Of a DNA stretch of 64,000 bases, positions 7,381 through 16,933 are shown one piece after another. The notes beneath the pieces were generated by a model that saw nothing but the letters and a program-made list of their open reading frames with translations, ran no database searches and was not told the DNA's origin. The stretch is from Pseudomonas kitaguniensis (GTDB taxonomy: Bacteria > Pseudomonadota > Gammaproteobacteria > Pseudomonadales > Pseudomonadaceae): the NCBI RefSeq assembly GCF_009296165.1, contig NZ_VUAZ01000123.1:1-64000 (forward strand), written 5' to 3'. The translations under genes and the position numbers were made by a program. Within the stretch, counting starts at the first letter, position 1. Each line of letters opens with the position of its first letter.

Positions 7381-8538
7381 TCAGTTGAACAAGCCGTAGA
7401 AGAATAGACGGATGCTATCCCACACGCGGCGGAAGATACCACCTTCGTCGACAGCGTCCAGGGCGATCAGGTCGGCGCTGTGCACCACCTTGTCGTCGAG
7501 TTTCACTTCGACTTTACCGATAACGTCACCCTTGGCGATTGGCGCAACCAATTGCGGGTTCATGGTCATGCTGGCAACCAGCTTTTTCAGCTGGCCTTTA
7601 GGCATGGTCAGGGTCAGGTCGTCGGCCAGGCCGGCCTTGACTTGGTGGGTAGCGCCTTTCCATACCTGGGCTTGAGCCAGCTCAGCACCCTTCTGGTAGA
7701 AGGTTTGGGTTTCGAAGAAACGGAAGCCATAGGTCAGCAGCTTTTGCGTCTCGGCCGCACGGGCCTGCTCGCTGTTGGTACCGAATACCACGGCGATCAG
7801 ACGTTGGCCATCACGCACGGCGGACGACACCATGCAGTAGCCGGCTTCGTCGGTGTGGCCGGTTTTCAGACCGTCGACGGTCTTGTCGCGCCACAGCAGC
7901 AGGTTGCGGTTAGGCTGCTTGATGTTGTTCCAGAAGAACTCCTTCTGGGAGTAGATCGCGTAGTGCACCGGGTCAACACGAATGATCGCGCGCGCCAGGA
8001 TCGCCATGTCGTGAGCCGACGAGTAGTGCTCAGGGTTCGGCAGACCGGTCGGGTTCATGAAGTGGCTGTTGGTCATGCCAAGATCGGCCACGGTTTTGTT
8101 CATCATGTCGGCGAACGCGTCTTCGCTGCCGGCGATGTGCTCGGCCAAGGCGACGCTGGCGTCGTTACCGGACTGGATGATGATGCCGTGCAGCAGGTCG
8201 CTCACAGTGACCTGCGAACCGACCTTGATGAACATCCGCGAACCGCCAGTGCGCCAGGCATTTTCGCTGACGGTGACCGGGTCGTTCTCGCCGATCTGGC
8301 CGCGACGGATTTCCAGTGTCGCGATATAAGCGGTCATCAGCTTGGTCAGGCTGGCCGGTGGCAGGCGCTGGTCACCATTGTTCTCGACCAGCACGTTGCC
8401 GCTGGCGGCATCCATGAGAACCCAGGCCTTGGCGGCCAGTTGCGGGGAAGCCGGCACCATTTCAACGGCCCAGGCGGCCGGGGTGATGATCAGCGAAAGA
8501 AGCAGGCACGTGCGTTTGGCTAAGGTGGTGATGTTCAT
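7381..8538 (-). CDS. dacA: D-alanyl-D-alanine carboxypeptidase (PBP5/6 type)
   Basis: A 385-residue penicillin-binding protein with a cleavable signal peptide (MNITTLAKRTCLLLSLIITP), active-site motif SLTK (Ser63, Lys66), SGNDASVALAEH and KTGHTDEAG. The C-terminal PBP5 domain ends in an amphipathic helix, RRVWDSIRLFFYGLFN, that peripherally anchors the enzyme to the inner membrane. It trims the terminal D-Ala from pentapeptides. The equivalent gene in P. aeruginosa is called dacC. It sits between rlpA and a terminator, so it is likely transcribed from its own promoter in the 182-base gap 8539-8720. Confidence 0.92.
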   Translation of the reverse strand: MNITTLAKRTCLLLSLIITPAAWAVEMVPASPQLAAKAWVLMDAASGNVLVENNGDQRLPPASLTKLMTAYIATLEIRRGQIGENDPVTVSENAWRTGGSRMFIKVGSQVTVSDLLHGIIIQSGNDASVALAEHIAGSEDAFADMMNKTVADLGMTNSHFMNPTGLPNPEHYSSAHDMAILARAIIRVDPVHYAIYSQKEFFWNNIKQPNRNLLLWRDKTVDGLKTGHTDEAGYCMVSSAVRDGQRLIAVVFGTNSEQARAAETQKLLTYGFRFFETQTFYQKGAELAQAQVWKGATHQVKAGLADDLTLTMPKGQLKKLVASMTMNPQLVAPIAKGDVIGKVEVKLDDKVVHSADLIALDAVDEGGIFRRVWDSIRLFFYGLFN

Positions 8539-8720
8539 CCGTCTCTCGAAATTGCTTATGGAAACTTGCCCTCGCGGGCAAAACTATTCAGACAGCCCGC
8601 TTCCAGACTGTCACGTGTTCGGTTGCCCGCTCACCCCTTGCCCCTGGGTTTTATTGTTCAACGAGCCAACAACCAGGGCTCAGGCGCGCAGGCGCACCCG
8701 AACCATCAAGCCTTTACTGC

Positions 8721-9731
8721 TTACTCGGCGGTGACCACGCTGGGTTGCCCCAGGTTGGCCAGACGCACACTGTTCTGAACTTGCGCGACTTCACTCGGCG
8801 AACCGATCGGGCCCATGCGTACACGGTGCAAGGTCTGCTGGTTACGTACGATAGAGCTGATAAAGACCGGCGCCTTGACCATGCCGCTGAGCTTGGACCT
8901 TAACAGTTCTGCCGCATCCGGGTTGGCGAAAGCGCCCACCTGCAGGTACTGCCCGCCCACGGTTGAGGCGCCCGGCGCTGCGTGAGGCACCACGACTGTG
9001 TCCGGGGCGTGCTGCGCCGGCGGTGGCGTCCATTGTTCGATCTTGCCGGTTGACGCGGTTACTTGCGGTTGCGCGGTTTGCGGCTCGTTGAGCATCAACG
9101 GCGCCGGCTTGCCGCGTTGCGCCCAGTACTGCGCCGGGTCGATACCTTCAACCTTCACGCGGGCGGTACCGGTTTCGGCGTAACCGAGTTTTTTTGCGGC
9201 GGCGTACGACAAGTCGATGATGCGGTCCGAATAGAACGGCCCACGGTCGTTAACGCGCAGGATCACCGTGCGGTTGTTATCAAGGTTGGTCACGCGCACA
9301 TAGCTGGGCAGCGGCAAGGTCTTGTGTGCCGCGCTCATGCCGTACAGGTCATACACTTCGCCGTTGGCGGTGTTCTGGCCGTGGAACTTGGTGCCGTACC
9401 AGGAGGCTGTGCCCGACTGAACGTAGGTCTTGGAATCCTGCAGCGGGAAGTAGTTCTTGCCCAGCACGGTATACGGGTTGGCCTTGTACGCCCCGGTGTG
9501 CAGGGTTGGCGTGGCATCCGGAATTTTCGAAACGTCGACGTCCCACCACGGCGCGCCGTCTTTGTGCGCGCGGTTAATGTCCAGCCCCGGCTGGGCGCGA
9601 ACCACAGCACCGCCGGACTTTTGCGCCGGCGCACGGCTGCTGGTAGTGGTGGAGGAACAACTGACAACCAGCAAGGACAACGCGGCAAACGCCACCAGCT
9701 TGAGCGGTTTATGGAACGGCGATGCCCGCAT
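8721..9731 (-). CDS. rlpA: Septal ring lytic transglycosylase RlpA with SPOR domain
   Basis: A 336-residue outer-membrane lipoprotein: lipobox LLVVSC (Cys25), a double-psi beta-barrel RlpA domain (about residues 103-195: SGTASWYGTKFHGQNTANGE, then RVTNLDNNRTVILRVNDRGP) and a C-terminal SPOR domain (about 258-333, GGQYLQVGAFANPDAAELLR) that binds denuded glycan strands. RlpA in Pseudomonas cleaves naked peptidoglycan at the septum. Its ATG overlaps the mltB stop codon by one base (TAATG). Confidence 0.92.
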   Translation of the reverse strand: MRASPFHKPLKLVAFAALSLLVVSCSSTTTSSRAPAQKSGGAVVRAQPGLDINRAHKDGAPWWDVDVSKIPDATPTLHTGAYKANPYTVLGKNYFPLQDSKTYVQSGTASWYGTKFHGQNTANGEVYDLYGMSAAHKTLPLPSYVRVTNLDNNRTVILRVNDRGPFYSDRIIDLSYAAAKKLGYAETGTARVKVEGIDPAQYWAQRGKPAPLMLNEPQTAQPQVTASTGKIEQWTPPPAQHAPDTVVVPHAAPGASTVGGQYLQVGAFANPDAAELLRSKLSGMVKAPVFISSIVRNQQTLHRVRMGPIGSPSEVAQVQNSVRLANLGQPSVVTAE

Positions 9732-10747
9732 TACTTGTTGCCCCGTGCTTGGACCAGCATGTCTGACAGCTGATGCACGGCCATGGCGTACATCACACTG
9801 CGGTTATAACGCGTGATTGCGTAAAAATTCTTCAAGCCCATCCAGTATTCCGGGCCGTTTTCGCCTTCGAGACGGAACGCCGTCACCGGCATATCGTCGC
9901 GTGGCGCATTCTGACTCGACCAGCCCAGCGCTCGCAACTCCCCGACCGTTTTGACCGGCTCGATTCCTTGCGTCAGGCCTTCGTCGGCGCGCTCCCCGGT
10001 CACCTGCGCACGGATCACTACCGGCTCGCCGGCAACCCAGCCGTGGCGCTTGAAGTAGCTGGCCACGCTGCCGATGGCGTCGTCGGGGTTGCTCCAGATA
10101 TTGATGTGGCCGTCGCCGTCGAAATCCACCGCATACGCGCGAAAGCTGCTCGGCATGAACTGCGGCAAACCCATCGCGCCGGCGTAGGAGCCTTTAAGCG
10201 TGAGCGGGTCGACCTGCTCCTCGCGGGCCAGCAACAGAAATTCGCGCAGCTCCTTGCGGAAGAACTCGGCGCGCGGCGGGTAATCGAAACCCAGCGTCGA
10301 CAAGGCGTCGATCACCCGGTAACTGCCGGTATTACGGCCGTAAAAGGTTTCAATGCCAATAATCGCGACGATCACCTCGGCGGGCACGCCATATTCCTGC
10401 TCGGCGCGCGCCAGCACCGCTTCATGCTGACGCCAGAAGTCGACGCCGCGCGCTACGCGGGCATCGGTAAGAAACATCGGGCGATATTCCTTCCACTGCT
10501 TCACGCGCTCGGCGGGCCGTGAAATCGCATCGAGGATCGCCTGTTTGCGTTGGGCTTCGCGGAACACGCCCATCAGCTGTTCACCGGCGAAACCGTAGTC
10601 GCGGGTCATCTCACCGACAAATTCGGCGACCTGAGGTGAGCCATCGTAGTCACCGGCCTGCGCCTCTTGCGTCGCGCCCAGTAGCCCAATCAGGCCCATC
10701 CAGGACGCATGCCGAGTCGCCCAGCCGCGCATTACTTGCATTGACAT
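9731..10747 (-). CDS. mltB: Membrane-associated lytic murein transglycosylase B
   Basis: An MltB-family transglycosylase with catalytic glutamate in IIGIETFYGRN, plus GSYAGAMGLPQFMPSSF and VDFDGDGHINIW. I chose the ATG at 10747 because AAGGTG is immediately upstream; 10741 is nearly as good, and a start at 10777 would overlap rodA. No lipobox cysteine is visible; the N-terminus (ending LGATQEAQA) looks like an ordinary signal peptide, so this is probably a soluble periplasmic form. It lies in the elongasome cluster directly after rodA. Confidence 0.9.
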   Translation of the reverse strand: MSMQVMRGWATRHASWMGLIGLLGATQEAQAGDYDGSPQVAEFVGEMTRDYGFAGEQLMGVFREAQRKQAILDAISRPAERVKQWKEYRPMFLTDARVARGVDFWRQHEAVLARAEQEYGVPAEVIVAIIGIETFYGRNTGSYRVIDALSTLGFDYPPRAEFFRKELREFLLLAREEQVDPLTLKGSYAGAMGLPQFMPSSFRAYAVDFDGDGHINIWSNPDDAIGSVASYFKRHGWVAGEPVVIRAQVTGERADEGLTQGIEPVKTVGELRALGWSSQNAPRDDMPVTAFRLEGENGPEYWMGLKNFYAITRYNRSVMYAMAVHQLSDMLVQARGNK

Positions 10748-10758
10748 CTTCACCTTAT

Positions 10759-11904
10759 TCAAACCTGTGCGATCCACTTGCGATGCGTATGAATCGACAT
10801 CAAAACCCCAAACGCTGACAGCAATGTCACCAGCGAAGTTCCGCCGTAGCTAATGAATGGCAACGGCACCCCAACCACCGGCAGCAGGCCACTGACCATA
10901 CCGATGTTGACGAAAACGTAAACAAAAAAAGTCATGGTCAAGCTGCCGGCGAGCAATTTGCCGAACAGCGTTTGTGCCTGCGCGGTGATCACCAACCCGC
11001 GCCCGATCAACAACAAATAGATCAGCAACAGCGCGCAAATGCCCACCAGGCCGAACTCTTCGCCCAGCACCGCAATAATGAAGTCGGTGTGGCTTTCGGG
11101 CAAAAAGTCCAAATGCGACTGAGTGCCCAGCAACCAGCCCTTACCAAATACTCCGCCGGAGCCAATGGCCGCTTTGGACTGGATAATGTTCCAACCGGTG
11201 CCCAGCGGGTCGCTCTCCGGGTCGAGGAAGGTCAAGATCCGCTGCTTCTGGTAGTCGTGCATAAAGAAGAACCACATGGCCACGGCCACCGGGATTGCCG
11301 CGGCCAGCACGCTGAGGATCCAGCGCCAGCGCAAGCCGCCCATAAACAGCACGAACGCGCCGCCCGCAAGAATCAGCAGCGAGGTGCCAAGGTCGGGCTG
11401 GCGCACGATCAATATGAACGGCACGCCGATCAAAACAAGGCTGATGCCCACGTGCTTGAGCTGCGGCGGCAAGGTGCGTTTGGACAAATACCAGGCGATG
11501 GTCGCCGGCATCAGAATCTTCATGAATTCCGACGGCTGGAAGCGAATCACCCCCGGAATGTTGATCCAGCGGGTCGCGCCCATGGCGTTGTGGCCCATCA
11601 CGTCCACCACCACCAGCAGCAACACGCCCGCGACGTAACCCAGCGGCACCCAGCGCGCCATGAAGCGCGGCTCAAGCTGTGCAATCACCACCATCGACAA
11701 CAGGCCCAGGCCAAACGAAGACGCCTGTTTGATCAGCAGGTCCCAGTTCTTGCCGCTGGCCGAATACAGCACAAACAGGCTGCCGGCGGCCAAGGTCAGC
11801 AGCAGAATCAGCAACGGGCCATCAATGTGCATGCGCTGCAGCAACGTCGCGCGGCGACGCATCACATCTTCGCTGGAGAGGATGCGGTCAAAATTACTCT
11901 TCAC
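10759..11904 (-). CDS. rodA: Rod shape-determining protein RodA (SEDS glycosyltransferase)
   Basis: A polytopic SEDS-family peptidoglycan polymerase working with PBP2 during elongation. Visible family segments are FQPSEFMKI, RQPDLGTSLL, WFFFMHDYQKQRIL, DPESDPLGTGWNIIQSKAAIGSGG, FLPESHTDFIIAVLGEE and VPLPFISYGGTSLV. I take the GTG at 11904 (SNFDRILSSEDVMRRR at the N-terminus, GAGGT upstream), which overlaps the mrdA stop by 11 bases; the ATG at 11862 gives a 367-residue form. Either way it is translationally linked to mrdA. Confidence 0.9.
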   Translation of the reverse strand: MKSNFDRILSSEDVMRRRATLLQRMHIDGPLLILLLTLAAGSLFVLYSASGKNWDLLIKQASSFGLGLLSMVVIAQLEPRFMARWVPLGYVAGVLLLVVVDVMGHNAMGATRWINIPGVIRFQPSEFMKILMPATIAWYLSKRTLPPQLKHVGISLVLIGVPFILIVRQPDLGTSLLILAGGAFVLFMGGLRWRWILSVLAAAIPVAVAMWFFFMHDYQKQRILTFLDPESDPLGTGWNIIQSKAAIGSGGVFGKGWLLGTQSHLDFLPESHTDFIIAVLGEEFGLVGICALLLIYLLLIGRGLVITAQAQTLFGKLLAGSLTMTFFVYVFVNIGMVSGLLPVVGVPLPFISYGGTSLVTLLSAFGVLMSIHTHRKWIAQV

Positions 11905-13792
11905 GGGCCGTAACCTCGGTGCTTGAAGGGGGGCCACCATATTCGGGTTTGAGCCTGCCGTCGTCGGCCAACAGCCAGGCGTCCATGATCTGGCGCACCA
12001 CTGGCGCCGCAACACCGGAGCCGGACTCGCCGTTTTCGACCATCACGGCCACGACTATTTTGGGGTCGTCGGCCGGCGCGAAGCCGACAAACAACGCGTG
12101 GTCACGGTGGCGCTCTTGAACCTTGGAGCGGTCATATTTCTCGCCCTGCTTGATCGCGACCACTTGGGCCGTACCGCTCTTGCCGGCAATTCGGTACTGC
12201 GCACCGATCGCCGCCTTGCGCGCGGTGCCGCGCGCGCCGTGCATCACTTGCTGCATGCCGTGGTTGACCTTGGCCCAGTCGGACGGGTCGCGCAGCACGA
12301 TGTCGGGGATCGGGTTTTCATCGACCGGCTTCTCGCCCTCGATGGTCCTGGCCAGGTGCGGGCGGTTCCAAATGCCTTTGTTGGCGACCAGCGCCGTGGC
12401 CTGCGCCAGTTGCAGTGGCGTCGCCTGCATGTAGCCCTGGCCGATCCCCAGAATCAGGGTTTCGCCGGGGAACCACGCCTGGCGACGGGTTGCACGCTTC
12501 CACTCGCGCGACGGCATCAAGCCAGGCGATTCTTCGAACATGTCCAGGGAGACTTTTTGACCGAGGCCGAACTTGCCCATGTAGGCAGCCAGCCGATCAA
12601 TGCCCAGCTTGTGGGCCAGGTCATAAAAATAGGTGTCGTTGGAGCGCATGATCGCGGTGTCCAAATCGACATAGCCGTCACCGGTGCGGTTCCAGTTGCG
12701 GTATTTGTGATCGTAGTTGGGCAGCATGTAGTAGCCGGGGTCGTACACGCGGCTCGATGCGGTCACTACGCCCGAATCGAGGCCGGCAATCGCCACCGCA
12801 GGCTTGATCGTCGAGCCGGGTGGATACAAGCCGCGCAGCACGCGGTTGAACAACGGCCGGTCGATGGAATCACGCAGCTCGGCGTAGGCCCTGAAGCTGA
12901 TCCCGGTGACGAACAGGTTAGGGTCGAAACTCGGCTGGCTGACCATCGCCAGCACTTCGCCGGTTTTCGGGTCCAGTGCCACCACGGCACCACGCCGCCC
13001 GCCGAGGGCCATCTCGGCAGCTTCCTGCAACTTGATGTCCAGGCTCAGCACAATGTCTTTGCCCGGCACCGGGTCGGTGCGCTTGAGCACCCGCAGCACA
13101 CGGCCGCGCGCGTTGGTCTCGACTTCTTCGTAACCCACTTGGCCGTGCAACTCGGGCTCGTAAAAACGCTCGATGCCGGTTTTGCCGATATGGTGGGTGC
13201 CGCTGTAATTCACCGGGTCGAGGCTTTTCAGCTCTTTCTCGTTGATCCGCCCCATATAGCCGACGGAGTGCGCAAAATGCGGCCCTTGCGGGTAATGCCG
13301 CACCAACTGCGCCACCACCTCTACACCGGGCAAGCGGAACTGGTTCACCGCGATCCGCGCGATTTGCTCTTCGGTCAGCTCAAACAGAATCGGCACTGGC
13401 TCAAATGGCCGGCGCCCCTGCTTCATGCGTTTTTCGAAGATCACGCGGTCTTCCGGCGTCAGTTGCAGCACCTCCACGATCACATCGAGGATCTGCTGCC
13501 AATCGCCGGAACGCTCGCGGGTCATGCTCAGGCTGAAGCTGGGCCGGTTATCGGCGACTACCACGCCATTGCGGTCGAAAATCAGCCCACGGGTCGGCGG
13601 AATCGGTTGCACATGCACCCGGTTGTTTTCCGACAGCGTGGAGTGATACTCGTACTGGATCACCTGCAGAAAATACAGGCGCGCAATCAGCACGCCGATC
13701 AAGCCGACCACCAGAAAAGCGCCAAACACCACCCGCGCGCGTACCAGACGTGCGTCTTTCTCGTGGTCCTTGATGCGGATCGGCTGGGTCAT
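11894..13792 (-). CDS. mrdA: Penicillin-binding protein 2 (elongation transpeptidase)
   Basis: A 632-residue class B PBP: a short cytoplasmic basic tail, one membrane segment (about residues 23-45), a pedestal/dimerisation domain with PTRGLIFDRNGVVVADNRPS, and a transpeptidase domain with YPPGSTIKP (active Ser), SND in the region IMRSNDTYFYDLA, and KSGTAQVV. It is the partner of RodA in lateral wall synthesis; the two genes overlap. rlmH lies 15 bases upstream. Confidence 0.94.
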   Translation of the reverse strand: MTQPIRIKDHEKDARLVRARVVFGAFLVVGLIGVLIARLYFLQVIQYEYHSTLSENNRVHVQPIPPTRGLIFDRNGVVVADNRPSFSLSMTRERSGDWQQILDVIVEVLQLTPEDRVIFEKRMKQGRRPFEPVPILFELTEEQIARIAVNQFRLPGVEVVAQLVRHYPQGPHFAHSVGYMGRINEKELKSLDPVNYSGTHHIGKTGIERFYEPELHGQVGYEEVETNARGRVLRVLKRTDPVPGKDIVLSLDIKLQEAAEMALGGRRGAVVALDPKTGEVLAMVSQPSFDPNLFVTGISFRAYAELRDSIDRPLFNRVLRGLYPPGSTIKPAVAIAGLDSGVVTASSRVYDPGYYMLPNYDHKYRNWNRTGDGYVDLDTAIMRSNDTYFYDLAHKLGIDRLAAYMGKFGLGQKVSLDMFEESPGLMPSREWKRATRRQAWFPGETLILGIGQGYMQATPLQLAQATALVANKGIWNRPHLARTIEGEKPVDENPIPDIVLRDPSDWAKVNHGMQQVMHGARGTARKAAIGAQYRIAGKSGTAQVVAIKQGEKYDRSKVQERHRDHALFVGFAPADDPKIVVAVMVENGESGSGVAAPVVRQIMDAWLLADDGRLKPEYGGPPSSTEVTAREE

Positions 13793-13807
13793 CGGCAGGG
13801 GCGCAGA

Positions 13808-14275
13808 TTATTTGTGGTAAGGGTGCCCGGACAGAACTGTCCAGGCGCGATACAGCTGTTCACCGATCAGAATCCTTACCAACGGGTGCGGCAACGTCAA
13901 TGCCGACAGCGACCAACGCTGGTCCGCCCGCGCACACACTTCCGGCGCCAGCCCTTCGGGGCCGCCCACCATGAAGTTGACCGTACGCGAGTCAAGGCGC
14001 CAGCGATCCAGTTCCACCGCCAGTTGCTCGGTGCTCCAGGGTTTGCCGTGCACCTCAAGGGTGACGATACGCTCGTTGGGGCCGACCTTGGCCAGCATGG
14101 CTTCGCCTTCCTGACGGATAAAGCGTGCCACGTCGGCATTCTTGCCCCGTGTGTTGAGCGGTATTTCCACCAGCTCCAGCGACAGCTCAGCGGGCAGACG
14201 CTTGGCATACTCGTGCCAGCCTTCTTCCACCCACTTGGGCATGCGTGAACCGACAGCGATCAGACGCAGGCGCAC
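13808..14275 (-). CDS. rlmH: 23S rRNA pseudouridine-1915 N3-methyltransferase RlmH
   Basis: A 155-residue SPOUT methyltransferase at exactly the family length. The knot region carries [13 protein letters not shown] (SAM binding) and the C-terminus [23 protein letters not shown], then HPYHK. It methylates Psi1915 in helix 69 of 70S ribosomes. rsfS is 9 bases upstream, making a small ribosome-related pair at the head of the elongasome genes. Confidence 0.94.
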
Positions 14276-14284
14276 AGCCGTTCC

Positions 14285-14779
14285 TTATTCCTGGTCTTTG
14301 TTGAGCTTGTCGAAGTGCGCGTGGCCCACTTCCGGGTTGTGGTGCTTGCCGTCGGCGGCACGGCTCTGCTCGGCGCCTTTCCACAGACGTTCCAGGTCGT
14401 AGAACTGACGGGCGTTGGAGGTCATCATGTGAACGATCACGTCGTCCATGTCCAGCAGCACCCAGTCGCTGTCGCCCTTGCCTTCTTCACCCAGCGGCTT
14501 GACGCCTTGGGCTTTGACGGCTTCGCGAACCTTGTCGAGCATCGCGCCGATCTGGCGGTTGGACGTACCGGTGGCGATGATCATGAAGTCGGTGATGCTC
14601 TGCTTGTCACGCACGTCCAGCACTTGAATGTCCTGGGCCTTAACGTCTTCCAGGGCAGCCACGGCGACTTTTACCAGCTCTTCGCCAGCCAGTTCCGGGC
14701 CAACGTGGGCTTCAACCGGCAACGGTGCGCTTTTGAAGGTGCCTTTGCGCTTAACTTTGCTTACGTCTTTGTTGGTCAT
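14285..14779 (-). CDS. rsfS: Ribosomal silencing factor RsfS
   Basis: An RsfS/Iojap protein that binds uL14 and blocks subunit joining in starvation. Core motifs are DVRDKQSITDFMIIATGTSNRQ, here split for length (DVRDKQSITDF and IATGTSNRQIGA), DWVLLDMDDVIVHMM and ARQFYDLERLW. At 164 residues it is longer than many relatives owing to a basic N-terminal extension and a His-rich tail. The ATG at 14779 has GAG 7-9 bases upstream. Confidence 0.9.
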   Translation of the reverse strand: MTNKDVSKVKRKGTFKSAPLPVEAHVGPELAGEELVKVAVAALEDVKAQDIQVLDVRDKQSITDFMIIATGTSNRQIGAMLDKVREAVKAQGVKPLGEEGKGDSDWVLLDMDDVIVHMMTSNARQFYDLERLWKGAEQSRAADGKHHNPEVGHAHFDKLNKDQE

Positions 14780-14848
14780 ATAAAACTCGTTTTGCTCGTA
14801 TGTTCGGGCGCTCGCTGCACGACTGTTCGTGCGTTCAAGCGCGCCTTT

Positions 14849-15496
14849 TCAGTTCGACGCACGGTAAAGCCCGTGCGCATCGATGTAGGCCAGGACCGCG
14901 TCAGGCACCAGGAAACGTACCGACTTCCCGCTGGCCAGCAGTTGACGGATCTGGGTGGCGGACACCGCAAGCGGGGTCTGCCAGACGAATGCAATATTCC
15001 CGTTCGGCCCGGTCAGGGCCAAGGGGTCACTTACCGACCGCGCGGCCAGCAGGTTGCGCAAGGCATCCGGCGGTTCGCTGTCGGCATCCGGGCGTTGCAA
15101 AACCAGGATGTGGCAATGCTGGAGGAGTTCCTCCCAGCGATGCCAAGAGGGCAGGCCGCAAAAAGCGTCCCAGCCCAAAAGCAGAAACAATTGGTCATCT
15201 GCGGCCAACTCGGCGCGCAGTAATTCCAGCGTATCGACAGTGTAGGACGGTTTATCACGCTTGAGCTCGTGGTCGTCCACCACCAACGGCGCTATGCCCT
15301 CCACCGCCAGACGTACCATTTCCAGGCGTTGCTGCGCAGACACCTGCGGCGTATCGCGGTGTGGCGGCCGCGCGTTGGGCATCACCCGCAGCTCATCCAG
15401 CGCGAGGGCATCCGCCACTTCCAGGGCACTGCGCAAATGGCCGATGTGCACGGGGTCGAAGGTGCCGCCGAGCAGCCCGATGCGTTTAGCCGTCAA
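14849..15496 (-). CDS. nadD: Nicotinate-nucleotide adenylyltransferase
   Basis: A 215-residue nucleotidyltransferase with the N-terminal GLLGGTFDPVHIGHL (the HxGH motif) and the C-terminal PLAVSATQIRQLLASGKSVR (an SATxIR motif, like ISSTxIR). It makes deamido-NAD from nicotinate mononucleotide. The ATG overlaps the proA stop by 4 bases, so nadD and proA are coupled; rsfS and rlmH follow on the same strand. Confidence 0.94.
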   Translation of the reverse strand: MTAKRIGLLGGTFDPVHIGHLRSALEVADALALDELRVMPNARPPHRDTPQVSAQQRLEMVRLAVEGIAPLVVDDHELKRDKPSYTVDTLELLRAELAADDQLFLLLGWDAFCGLPSWHRWEELLQHCHILVLQRPDADSEPPDALRNLLAARSVSDPLALTGPNGNIAFVWQTPLAVSATQIRQLLASGKSVRFLVPDAVLAYIDAHGLYRASN

Positions 15497-16758
15497 GTGC
15501 GCACATGACCGTCGCCGAACACCACGTACTTCTCGCTGGTCAGGCCTTCAAGGCCAACCGGGCCGCGTGCATGCAGCTTGTCGGTGGAGATGCCGATCTC
15601 CGCCCCCAGGCCGTACTCGAAACCGTCGGCAAATCGCGTCGAGGCGTTGATCATCACCGAAGCGGAATCCACTTCGTTAAGGAAACGCCGGGCATCGCTG
15701 AAATGCTCGGAAACAATGGCGTCGGTGTGCTTGGAGCCGTATTTGTTGATGTGTTCAATCGCCTCGTCCAAGTCGTCGACGATGCGGATCGACAGGATCG
15801 GCGCCGTGTACTCGGTGTACCAGTCTTGTTCGGTGGCCTCGATCACGTCTGCACCGAGCAACGCACGGGTGCGCTCGCAACCGCGCAGCTCCACGCCTTT
15901 GTCGCGGTAAATGGCGGCCAGCGGCGGCAGCACGCGATCGGCAATGCCGGCGTGCACCAGCAGGGTTTCCATGGTGTTGCACGGGGCGTAGCGATGGGTC
16001 TTGGCGTTGTCGGCGATGCGGATCGCCTTGTCAATATCGGCGGCGATGTCGATGTACACGTGGCACACGCCGTCCAGGTGTTTGATCACCGGCACTTTGG
16101 CATCACGGCTCACGCGCTCGATCAGGCTCTTGCCACCGCGCGGCACGATCACGTCGACAAATTCCGGCATGGTGATCAGTGCGCCAACCGCGGCGCGGTC
16201 GGTGGTTTCGACCACTTGCACCACTTCGGCCGGCAACTCGGCCACGGCCAAACCCTGCTGAATGCAGGCGGCGATGGCACGGTTGGAATTAATCGCTTCG
16301 GAACCGCCGCGCAAAATGGTGGCGTTGCCGGACTTGAGGCACAGGCTCGCGGCGTCGATGGTCACGTTCGGGCGCGACTCATAAATGATCCCGATCACGC
16401 CCAACGGCACGCGCATTTTGCCGACCTGGATACCCGACGGCAGGTAGCGCATGTCACGGATTTCACCGATGGGGTCAGGCAGCTTGGCCACCTGACGCAG
16501 GCCTTCGATCATGTCGTCGATACGCGCTGGCGTGAGTGCCAGGCGGTCCAGCAGGGCTGGCTCAAGGCCATTTTCGCGGCCATTGGCCAAGTCCCGTTCG
16601 TTGGCGGCGGCCAGCTCGGAGCGCGCAGCATCCAGAGCGTCGGCAGCGGCCAACAGGGCACGGTTCTTCTGCGCCGTGCTCGCGCGGGCGATCAACCGCG
16701 AGGCCTGACGGGCAGCGCGACCCAGGCGGGTCATGTAGTCAAGAACGGACTCAGTCAT
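15493..16758 (-). CDS. proA: Gamma-glutamyl phosphate reductase
   Basis: A 421-residue ALDH-superfamily enzyme reducing glutamyl 5-phosphate in proline synthesis. Recognisable segments are VPLGVIGIIYESRPNVTIDA, LKSGNATILRGGSEA, IVPRGGKSLIERVS and the catalytic cysteine in RYAPCNTMETLLVH. It is the first gene of the minus-strand run proA-nadD-(gap)-rsfS; the 175-base gap to the divergent glycosylase gene should hold both promoters. Confidence 0.95.
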   Translation of the reverse strand: MTESVLDYMTRLGRAARQASRLIARASTAQKNRALLAAADALDAARSELAAANERDLANGRENGLEPALLDRLALTPARIDDMIEGLRQVAKLPDPIGEIRDMRYLPSGIQVGKMRVPLGVIGIIYESRPNVTIDAASLCLKSGNATILRGGSEAINSNRAIAACIQQGLAVAELPAEVVQVVETTDRAAVGALITMPEFVDVIVPRGGKSLIERVSRDAKVPVIKHLDGVCHVYIDIAADIDKAIRIADNAKTHRYAPCNTMETLLVHAGIADRVLPPLAAIYRDKGVELRGCERTRALLGADVIEATEQDWYTEYTAPILSIRIVDDLDEAIEHINKYGSKHTDAIVSEHFSDARRFLNEVDSASVMINASTRFADGFEYGLGAEIGISTDKLHARGPVGLEGLTSEKYVVFGDGHVRT

Positions 16759-16933
16759 GGTCGGGGAGTCTTGGCAAAGAGGAAAGCGGCAGATTATAGC
16801 TGCGACGCCGCCCGACTGACAGCGGTGAGGGGCGGATGGTTGAAATGAACTGTAAAAACCTGAGGTTCAGCGGCAATTAAGGTGGGAGTTGTTATTATTC
16901 CGTCACATTTAGCCGTACTAACCCCTGATCGCC

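Noticed and set aside
12098..14248. 716-codon plus-strand open frame opposite mrdA and rlmH
   Set aside because: It is a high-GC antisense frame over two clear genes, with low-complexity His/Gln/Arg-rich sequence and no domain.
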